Position numbers and translations under genes: made by a program
Assembly: GCA_030159075.1 (NCBI GenBank)
Contig: BROG01000805.1
Location: forward strand, 186,001-250,000
Length of the DNA: 64,000 nucleotides
Reading direction: 5' to 3'
DNA from: Atrina japonica
Taxonomy: Eukaryota; Mollusca; Bivalvia; Pterioida; Pinnidae
The notes under the pieces: generated by a model
The model's input: only the letters and a program-made list of their open reading frames with translations
What the model was told of the DNA's origin: nothing
Database searches by the model: none
Shown here: one piece after another, positions 55,483-64,000 of the stretch
How the letters are laid out: every line of letters begins with the position of its first letter
Position numbering within the stretch: position 1 is the first letter of the stretch

Positions 55483-57440
55483 ACAAGAATACAGAGATAT
55501 CATACTGTTACACAAGAATACAGATATCATACTGTTACACAAGAATACAGAGATATCATACTGTTACACAAGAATACAGAGATATCATACTGTTACACAA
55601 GAATACAGAGATATCATATTGTTACACAAGAATACAGATATCATACTGTTACACAAGAATACAGAGATATCATACTGTTACACAAGAATACAGAGATATC
55701 ACAATGTTACACAAGAATACAGAGATATCATACTGTTACACAAGAATACAGAGATATCACAATGTTACACAAGAATACAGAGATATCACACTGTTACACA
55801 AGAATACAGAGATATCACACTGTTACACAAGAATACAGAGATATCATATTGTTACACAAGAATACAGAGATATCATACTGTTACACAAGAATACAGAGAT
55901 ATCATATTGTTACACAAGAATACAGAGATATCATACTGTTACACAAGAATACAGAGATATCATACTGTTACACAAGAATACAGAGATATCACACTGTTAC
56001 ACAAGAATAGAGATATCACACTGTTACACAAGAATACAGAGATATCATACTGTTACACAAGAAAACAGAGATATACTGTTACACAAGAATACAGAGATAT
56101 CATACTGTTACACAAGAATACAGAGATATCATACTGTTACACAAGAAAACAGAGATATACTGTTACACAAGAATACAGAGATATACTGTTACACCGGATT
56201 ACAGAGATATCACACTGCTCACTATTAGACAAGAATACAGAGATATCATACTGTTACACAAGAATACAGAGATACCATATTGTTACACAAGAATACAGAT
56301 ATCATACTGTTACTCAAGAATACAGAGCTATACTGTTACACAGGATTACAGAGGTATACTGTTACACAAGAATACAGAGATATCACACTGCTCACTATTA
56401 GACAAGAATAAAGAGATATCATACTGTTCACTGTTAGACAAGAATACAGGGATATCATTCTGTTCACTGTTAGACAAGAATACAGAGATATTAAACTTTT
56501 CATTGTTACACAAGAATACAGAGATATCATACTGTTCACTGTTAGACAAGAATACAGAGATACCATACTGTTCACTGTTAGACAAAAATACAGAGATATT
56601 AAACTGTTCATTGTTAGACAAGAATAAAGAGATATCATATTGCTCACAGTTAGACAAGAATACAGAGATATTAAACTGTTCATTGTTACACAAGAATACA
56701 GAGATATCATACTGTTCACTGTTAGACAAGAATACAGAGATATCATATTGCTCACAGTTAGACAAGAATACAGAGATATTAAACTGTTCAATGTTACACA
56801 AGAATACAGAGATATCATACTGTTCACTGTTAGACAAGAATACAGAGATATCATACTGTTCACTGTTAGACAAGAATACAGAGATATCATACTGCTCACT
56901 GTTAGACAAGAATAAAGAGAAATCATACTGCTCACTGTTAGACAAGAATACAGAGATATCATACTGTTCACTGTTAGACAAGAATACAGAGATATCATAC
57001 TGTTCACTGTTAGACAAGAATACAGAGATATCATACTGCTCACTGTTAGACAAGAATACAGAGATATTATACTGTTCACTGTTAGACAAGAATACAGAGA
57101 TATCATACTGCTCACTGTTAGACAAGAATACAGAGATATCATACTGCTCACTGTTAGACAAGAATACAGAGATATCATACTGTTCACTGTTAGACAAGAA
57201 TACAGAGATATCATACTGTTCACTGTTAGACAAGAATACAGAGATATCACTACAGTTCACTGTTAGACAAGAATACAGAGATATCATACTGCTCACTGTT
57301 AGACAAGAGATATACAGAGATATCATACTGCTCACTGTTAGACAAGAATACAGAGATATCATACTGCTCACTGTTAGACAAGAATACAGAGATATTATAC
57401 TGTTCACTATTAAAAAAGAATACAGAGATACCATACTGTT
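55483..57440. repeat. large minisatellite (29-bp and 36-bp units) in a USP10 intron
   Basis: The left part (to about 56215) is mostly 29-bp units ACAGAGATATCATACTGTTA plus CACAAGAAT. The right part is 36-bp units with an added TCACTGT-type block. Both unit types alternate near 56210-56400. Because 36 is a multiple of three and the unit lacks stops, long frames appear on both strands. They are artefacts. Confidence 0.97.
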
Positions 57441-57626
57441 CACTCAACAATTTCTCAGTTATATTGTGGCAGCCGGTTATTAATGGTAGAGGAGAGAGCC
57501 CGGTTATAATGTACCCAGGAAGAAACCACTGGCTCAAACCTGGGCTGACCAAGATAACATACAATAAATCTATAAAATAAAGCAGGAGAACATAGATAAA
57601 TTCCTATATAGTTGTTCAATTTCAGA

Positions 57627-58160
57627 AGTCTATGTTGCTTTGTGTGTGAAGTAATTAAACAGTAACAAACCTTTTGTTATTTCTAAGTCTTTGTTGCTCT
57701 GTGTGTGCAGTAATAAAACAGTAACAAACCTTTTGTTATTTCTAAGTCTTTGTTGCTCTTTGTGTGCAGTAATAAAACAGTAACAAACCTATCGTTATTT
57801 CATGGTTTATGTTGCTCTGTGTGTGCAGTAATAAAACAGTAACAAACTTTTCGTTATTTTTAAGTCTATGTTGCTTTGTGTGTGCGGTAAATAAAGAGTA
57901 ACAAACCTTTCGTTATTTCTAGGTCTATGTTGCTGTGTGTGTGCAGTAATAAAACAGTAACAAACCTTTCGTTATTTCATGGTTTATGTTAATCTGTGTG
58001 TGCAGTAATAAAACAGTAACAAACCTTTCATTATTTTTAAGTCTATGTTGCTTTGTGTGTGCGGTAATAAAACAGTAACAAACCTTTCGTTATTTCTAGG
58101 TCTATGTTGCTGTGTGTGTGCAGTAATAAAACAGTAACAAACCTTTCGTTATTTACAAAC
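57627..58160. repeat. 59-bp minisatellite containing copies of the USP10 exon end
   Basis: Nine copies of a 59-bp unit. Read on the minus strand, each holds ATAGACCTAGAAATAACGAA plus AG and then GTTTGTTACTG, the same sequence as the end of the adjacent USP10 exon and its splice donor. The unit also carries TTATTACTGCACACACAG, acceptor-like. Confidence 0.95.
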
Positions 58161-58305
58161 CTTTCGTTATTTCTAGGTCTATGCTGTAATCAATCTTCTT
58201 CATTAACTTCTGACTTCCTCCATCTTTATCGTAGACAAAGCACTTCAGATGAAGAATAAGCACGGGTGGAAGTTCTTCCAGTGTTACGCGGTGAACGACA
58301 TCGAC
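58161..58305 (-). CDS. usp10: USP10-like exon (145 nt)
   Basis: The minus-strand acceptor CTGTCTTCTCCAG precedes [20 protein letters not shown], then the [20 protein letters not shown] segment. The donor is AAAG|GTTTGT at 58160/58161. LHLKCF replaces the usual LHLKRF. The match to USP10 is strong. A MITE begins about 22 bp upstream of the exon. Confidence 0.9.
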
Positions 58306-58327
58306 CTGGAGAAGACAGAGATCATTC

Positions 58328-58420
58328 ATTAACTCATTCGCCCCTAAAGACACATTTAGACTAGTCTATATCATTGATGTACAGTAGAGTCCATTGTTTT
58401 TCAGGGGTTGATGAATTAAA
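58328..58420. repeat. short MITE (copy 3) beside a splice acceptor
   Basis: TTAACTCATTCGCCCCTAAA ... TTTTTCAGGGGTTGATGAAT. It adjoins the polypyrimidine tract of the USP10 exon at 58305. A further partial copy lies at about 58545-58607. Confidence 0.65.
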
Positions 58421-58820
58421 CTAAACTGATTAGTCATAAAGGGGTATTGTTCTCTCTACACAACATTGTGGGGTGGAGTAACCTTTTGATTAACAATTTG
58501 GATGATTCTACTCATTATTCAACTAGGACAAGCTCCACAGACAATGACCCCCCCCCAATGATTTATTGCAGAGTCCATTGTTTTTTTCAGGGGTCGACAG
58601 GTTAAAATGAATTGTTCTATCTTACTCTCGATGATGTGATATTAGATTGGAAATATGTGGTTGATATACTTTCCTCAGAGAATAGAAGTTTGTATGCCTA
58701 TTTTTCACATGTATAGCTCAATCTCATATTTTTTTTGCTAAATATTTGAATTCTCTAACTGGTCTATCACAGATTTACATACAAGGCTAATCTCTCATGA
58801 AGTCATATACAGTATCCTAC

Positions 58821-58913
58821 CTCAGTTTTGGTTTTTGAACATGTGTATCCTCGGACAGCCTCTTTGCTGACAAGGCCCTCCAGGGCCTCCTTAACAGTGT
58901 AGACTTTCTCCGA
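58821..58913 (-). CDS. usp10: USP10-like exon (93 nt)
   Basis: The minus-strand acceptor CTCTTCAACAG precedes SEKVYTVKEALEGLVSKEAV and RGYTCSKTKTE, then the donor GAG|GTAGGA. It matches the USP10 segment after LQLDIQ. Phase 0 on both sides. Confidence 0.88.
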
Positions 58914-59077
58914 CTGTTGAAGAGGAAAAATAGTCACTTATATAACAAGTATAATTAAGTTGTGACGCAATTTTTCATTTTTCAATCATTTCCCTATTAA
59001 AAATCCAATGACAATATCAAATTCTATAAATAGTACACATTGTAGTTTTATCATGCTAATTTGGCAATGGTTTACAA

Positions 59078-59245
59078 CACAAGAAGTCTAAACGAAGTCA
59101 TAAAAGGGGTGACAGGCTTGTTTCTGGCTAAAGATATAAGAGCTACAGTAATACATAGTCACGTTTTACCTGTACACCCCTAGTTTTGGAAAATAGACAG
59201 TTCCGTTTTGGATTTTTGACCAACCCTGGATGCTCCACATTTCTT
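59078..59245. repeat. dispersed repeat (pair with 62205-62375)
   Basis: Contains GGGGTGACAGGCTTGTTTCT, GAGCTACAGT and AGTCACGTTTTACCTGT, which recur in the same order at about 62236-62310 in another USP10 intron. Confidence 0.6.
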
Positions 59246-60320
59246 TTCCTGGTCAATCAACAATGTACCAGTCAACAGATGTTGACTGAAGCAAACTTTT
59301 CAATAATGCTGAATTGTATTTCTTTGAAAAAAGACAAATGACAACAGAATAAGCATTTTTAGAGTACCGATGAATCAATACATGTCCACAACCTGTGAAA
59401 CCGTTACTAAACGAATGCTGAACAATTACAAAACAATAAAGCAATGTTAGACCGAGACGTGTTTAAAGTGGGCCGAGATCACCAGTAGCGGCCCGATATA
59501 CCCAGCAGGTGGACAATGTCAGAAATGAATGTTTTGAAATTATGGTGAAGACCAACTATGCCTGATTTCGGTAGAAAATGACGAAAACGAAATGGATGCA
59601 TAGACTAATAGTAATAGAATAAACATAATCTGCAAATCGCACATGCTTCTTTGACACTTCGTTATCTGTGTAACATTTACTGAAAGTTAAAACAAAGCAA
59701 TGGTCAGAGTGATGGTGGTTTCAAGCAAACGGATTTAACGGGTTATGTTTGGCAAGTCTGCTGTAATTAGATGCATGCATTTGTTCTTTTAACCACCAGG
59801 TGGTCTTTTCGGAATAAATATGAGATAAAATGTTGCATAAAACGTGCATGTAAAATTTTGCACCGACGACACCTCATATCGCTTCAATCAAAACTTCAAC
59901 TGCATGAACAGATAGATGCAGGCCAATCCCTCTACCTCTACTGACAAAAATAATAAAAGAACAAATGAAGGTGCAAATTCTGAGCTGCCCATCATCGCTA
60001 ACCTATACAACAACTTAAGATTAAACTGCAACATTTTGCACTTCAATAGGAATGCATCCATGTAAAACATTTCTCAAAATGACTGAAATGAAAGGAAGTT
60101 ATAGAACAACTGGTACAATATATTTTTGTTAGAAACCACAGTTATTCATATTTTCATGATTTTTCATACATCATAATTGTAAAGTTTAAGTCGAGCAAAT
60201 TTCAGATTCATACAAAATCAAGATTTATCAAAAGGAACAATGCTAGGGGGAAAAGGGGTCACAATATAGGTAAGTTGGTCATAGTACATAAACCTTATTT
60301 TTATTTTTAGCCTGTCTTAC

Positions 60321-60446
60321 CTGAATGTCCAGTTGCAGAGTGAAGAATGGTTGAAGTGTGGCCGACTCTTTGGACATCGCTTTGTACACAGCCGACCTCG
60401 TGTATCCAACAAATATGTCTGCCAATGGCGTCTTTTCAAAGTTTGC
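60321..60446 (-). CDS. usp10: USP10-like exon (126 nt)
   Basis: The acceptor TAATTCACAG precedes [20 protein letters not shown], then [18 protein letters not shown] and the donor CAG|GTAAGA. This is the most conserved USP10 block in the window. 42 codons, phase 0 at both ends. Confidence 0.9.
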
Positions 60447-60620
60447 CTGTGAATTAAGTGAATATATTTTAAATGTGCTTTCTAAACACAAATGCCTGAG
60501 TTATTCAATTAAAATGTTTATCTCCAACAAGTCCTATTTCAATTTGTTCTGGCCCATGTAAAAGTATTAAATGTAACCAATTTAATTAAAAACTTATCTC
60601 TCATCGCCCCCGTTTTCTAA

Positions 60621-60962
60621 TAAAGCTCCGTTCACACAATCAAAGTTTTCTTTGTCAAAGTCAATCAAAGAAAACTTGGTCAAAGTTTTTTGAGCGACTT
60701 GTACAAGAAAATGCGGGATACATGTGCTTGTAACATGTAAACATTGATTACATCATATCAAATATCTGCTTTGATTGGCTGAATTCCATCAATGTCCTTC
60801 AAAGTTTGAAGAAAAATAGGATGAGTTTCTATTCCATCAAAGTCCGTCAAAGAACTTTGATCAAAGTTTTCTTTGACCATTCACATGATCAAAGTTTGCG
60901 TCAAAAACTTTGGACCAAGAAAACTTGTACAAGAAAACTTTGAATCATGTGAACAAGGCTTA
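60621..60962. repeat. MITE with GTTCACACAATCAAAG ends
   Basis: The left end TAAAGCTCCGTTCACACAAT and the right end ATCATGTGAACAAGGCTTA are inverted repeats. The interior has many CAAAGTTTTCTTTG-type pieces. Confidence 0.75.
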
Positions 60963-61267
60963 CGTCAAGTGGGAGATCTAATAAAATTACAACTAAGGGT
61001 CACATGTGAGTGACCTTAAAGCTGTTTCCTGTTCGACCAATAATACTGCTGTTTCAACGATCTTGAAAGTTTATCAAATGGTAAAGGGATGTAACTCATT
61101 TTTATAACAAAGAAATCGCCAGTCAGCAGAATTCATTAAGAGCATTTTTGGTGATTCAATCGTATCCAAGGTTATAGAGGGAACTCTCTACTTCCGGATT
61201 TCGTGTATTCAGTGTCGTTTGTAATGTTTACATCCATTTACCAATATAAATACTGACGAGTTCTCAC

Positions 61268-61386
61268 CTTTCTTGTAAGCACACTTTTTTTCTTCGGTCC
61301 AACCTGTTCCCAGGAGTCTGGGTCCGCATCCTCTGAACTCTCATCAACACTGGCATCATTCTGCAGAAATCCATTAGCTCCAGGGC
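61268..61386 (-). CDS. usp10: USP10-like exon (119 nt)
   Basis: The acceptor CTTTTTTTAG precedes an acidic linker (NDASVDESSEDADPDSWEQV) and GPKKKSVLTRK, then the donor AAG|GTGAGA. WEQVGP is a USP10 feature. Two bases complete a Gly codon started in the upstream exon. Confidence 0.85.
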
Positions 61387-62204
61387 CTAAAAAAAGGTTG
61401 AAGTCCAATTCAAAACATTCACTTGTAATACAGAAATCTTGGAAAAGAAACTGGTGACATTTCCTGTTTCGCTTTAGCTTAAGTCTGTACTGGGAATGGA
61501 TGACTTACCCCATCCCCACACTTAATGAGTGTCTCTCACACCTCATTACACAATTTTTAAGAGACTGAATAGGTCACAAATTAGCAGTCAATGGAAGGAA
61601 CATATGAAAAACAAATGGATGTACATGGTACATGTGGTAGGCGTATACATATATAATGCCATTAATTTATCACCATTACACAAAACGGTTAAACCTTTGG
61701 CAATAAATACAAGATCATTTAAGAAATACTATTTCCCAGAAAACTACTTTTCTAATGAAGATTTTAAAGACTCATATCTCTTTCTTCATATTGCTGAATG
61801 TTGGCCATCATCTGGATCTTAGCCAGACAGAGCAGCATAGCAAATTTAGTTAAAATCTGACGAGAGATGATCAGGTACAGTTAAATCATTTAATTTTGCA
61901 GGTTTAAATTTTTGTGGTATTTCCTTTAAAAAACAAATTTGTTAATATTAATTTATGTTGATTTTGAAACATCCTATTGTCCATCATTCAAACAAAAGAT
62001 TTTGTCATGGATTTATTTTCATCGGTTCTGGTTACCCACGAAAGTAACAAAATTAGATCCTCAATGAAAAACCAACCATAAAAGATTCCTAAATACCGAC
62101 ATTTGAATTCCTCCATGATTTCAAAATCAATTTATTTATTTAATTTATTTCCAATTAATGGCACAATCTAGTATAGGTCTACCAAGGTAAACTGGCACAT
62201 GTTT

Positions 62205-62375
62205 ACAAACACAACAAGTCTGTACTGAATCATAACAGGGGTGACAAGCTTGTTTTTGGCAACATAATTATTAGAGCTACAGTTGTACATGAAGTCACGT
62301 TTTACCTGTGCATTCCTATTTGTGGAGAGTAGACTGTATTGTTTTGGTTTTGACAGAATCCAGATGTGCCACTTT
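62205..62375. repeat. dispersed repeat (pair with 59078-59245)
   Basis: Second, diverged copy of the repeat described at 59078-59245. Confidence 0.6.
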
Positions 62376-62438
62376 ACCTTGGTAGACATTACTATGTTGA
62401 ATATATTGTAAAAACATAAACAAATGTGGACTATTTAC

Positions 62439-62541
62439 CATCAGTTTTACCAGTCACTAGTTTGATAAGTGCAGCCATTTCTTCGTGCATTCCGTCCAAA
62501 ATAGAACTCAAGAATTCCTCTGCATCCTCCTGTTTTCCAAG
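62439..62541 (-). CDS. usp10: USP10-like exon (103 nt) with QEDAEE box
   Basis: The acceptor TTATTAAACAG precedes LGKQEDAEEFLSSILDGMHE and EMAALIKLVTGKTD, then the donor G|GTAAAT. The QEDAEEFL box is a standard USP-domain motif. The catalytic Cys exon and the N-terminal region lie further upstream on the minus strand, beyond the window as far as I can see. Confidence 0.9.
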
Positions 62542-63114
62542 CTGTTTAATAAAAATCAAAAAACTAAAAATAAAGATAATAAAGTAACCTGGTAGAAACC
62601 TGAAGTAGCAGAAGAATGAAACCTGGATGCACAGTTATTAAGAACTTCCATTAGTTTGAAAGAAAAGTTTATTTCCAGGCAATTCCAATGTATCCAAGTT
62701 TGACTGTATGATACTTTATATGAAGATATCTGCATAATTATTGATTATGCTTCATTCAGTTTTCTTTATGTATTGTATTTTATGAAACAAATAACCAAAA
62801 ACAATTTGATAAAAAAATGACAATATCTGGGAAATAACTCCTATATTGAGCTACACGAAAGGTTATAGAGTAAATAATCGCTTGTTGATCATTCTACCTA
62901 ATTTTAGATTGCTTTGTTCTGTTAAAGTCTCAGTGGCAATAGCCAATACTAGACCAAACAAGACAGTGATGACATCAACAATGATGACACCGACAATAAT
63001 GATGTTGACAATGAAGATGCTGAAACTGATTGGACGATCAGTGATCACGCCAACTCTGAAAACACCGATGATGCCGACACCTAATACGCTGAGACTGATT
63101 GAAATTTAGACTGA

Positions 63115-63595
63115 CAGTGAGGGCACCTGCACTGAAGATGCCTACACTAAAGACACTGATAATGCTGACAATATTGATGCTGACACTGATGATGCCAATA
63201 CTGACACTGAAGACTCTGACACTGATGATGCCAATACTGACACTGAAGACACTGACATTGATGATGCCAATACTGACACTGAAGATGCTGACACTGAAGA
63301 TGCTGACACTGATGATGCCAATACTGACACTGAAGACACTGACGATGCCAATACTGACACTGAAGATGCTGACAATGATGTACAATACTGACACTGAAGA
63401 CACTGACATTGATGATGCCAATACTGATGATGCCAAAACTGACACTAAAGATGCTGACACTGATGATGCCAATACTGACACTGAAGATGCTGACACCGAT
63501 GATGCCAATACTGACACTGAAGATGCTGACACTGATGATGCCAATACTGACACTGAAGACACTGACATTGATGATGCCAATACTGATGCAGAGAT
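63115..63595. repeat. 36/18-bp minisatellite
   Basis: Units of GATGCCAATACTGACACTGA plus AGATGCTGACACTGAT, with shorter variants, about 13 copies. Starting near 62960 the flank is already related (ATGATGACACCGACAAT). It gives acidic Asp/Thr frames on plus and Ser/Val frames on minus, which are artefacts. Confidence 0.95.
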
Positions 63596-63789
63596 GTTGA
63601 AAGTTTTTCAAACCAACCGGTCATTCGGACCGGTAACTAAACAGAATCAACCGGTCCGAACAAATTTTTACCAGTTCGACAATTTTTTTCAGTAATCCAA
63701 CTAATTTAAACATTCATATTTGTACCTACAGAATGAAGAAGCAACACCATCAATTATAATGAACATGAATACTGTAATTTCCCTTTTAA

Positions 63790-64000
63790 ATTTATTCAAA
63801 TTCGTCCAATTTGTTCAGCCAAACAATGTCCGAAATAGGCCTATTGCTTTTGATTAGGGCATGTACATTACGGACCTTATACTCTAACGATTTTCTGATG
63901 GACTCGTTTAACGCAATCACTGTCTGGTGGGCAATACTTTTTCGAGCTGATGCAGCCTCTCTAGACTGTATAATTTCAACAGAACGCACATGGCAAGGGG
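63790..64000 (-). pseudogene. ZNF862/hAT-like protein fragment, open at window edge
   Basis: The minus-strand frame contains SREAASARKSIAHQTVIALN and LEYKVRNVHALIKSNRPISD, then a VWLNKLDE block, ending near 63792. I recognise these as a conserved block of ZNF862-like, hAT-transposase-derived proteins. The frame has no good ATG and continues off the right end. It may be an exon or a transposon remnant. Confidence 0.45.

Noticed and set aside
55443..57483. Frames of 260-365 codons on both strands
   Set aside because: They are read-through of the 29/36-bp minisatellite; the protein repeat simply mirrors the DNA period and appears on both strands.
63038..63695. Acidic Asp/Thr-repeat and Ser/Val-repeat proteins
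   Set aside because: They are produced by the 36-bp minisatellite inside an intron region of the USP10-like gene, with frames open in several phases.

Overview
The window looks like AT-rich invertebrate nuclear DNA, most likely from a bivalve mollusc. The evidence is spliced exons of a host USP10-type deubiquitinase gene on the minus strand, dense tRNA-derived SINEs, MITEs and minisatellites, and many decayed copies of one retroelement family. The species assignment is inference: no rRNA, mitochondrial or other species-diagnostic gene is present.

Layout. 1-15.7 kb: repeats, one alpha-kinase-like coding exon (3.6-4.4 kb) and retroelement remnants. 15,749-30,952: a complete 15.2 kb Polinton/Maverick (adintovirus-like) element with terminal inverted repeats of about 290 bp, inserted in a (TA)n tract and more GC-rich than its surroundings. 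It carries a FtsK/HerA-type packaging ATPase, a double-jelly-roll-type major capsid protein, a candidate minor capsid protein, a retroviral-type integrase, a protein-primed-type family B DNA polymerase, several small membrane or coiled-coil proteins and a Trp-rich repeat protein. No adenain-type protease was recognised. Most long genes are broken by single-base frameshifts. 31-33.5 kb: a 45-bp minisatellite, retroelement debris and SINE pieces. 33,563-38,735: a second DNA transposon with short inverted ends, at least ten copies of a 14-bp motif and a frameshifted DDE-like transposase gene. 38.7-51 kb: MITEs, SINE copies and retroelement debris. 51,070-62,541: seven phase-consistent exons of a USP10-like gene (minus strand, C-terminal half), with introns filled by minisatellites and MITEs. 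63.8 kb to the end: a fragment of a ZNF862/hAT-like coding sequence.

How the Polinton genes fit together. PolB and integrase would replicate and insert the element. The ATPase, major capsid, minor capsid candidate and the conserved membrane proteins would form and fill a particle. Genes lie in short blocks with 10-50 bp gaps, AT-rich motifs abut the start codons, and every convergent junction holds a palindrome. This suggests compact virus-like transcription units.

Main second looks: the Trp-rich repeat protein, the duplicated leader of two small genes, the palindromes at convergent ends, a minisatellite built from a USP10 exon end with its splice donor, and the 14-bp motif array of the second transposon.
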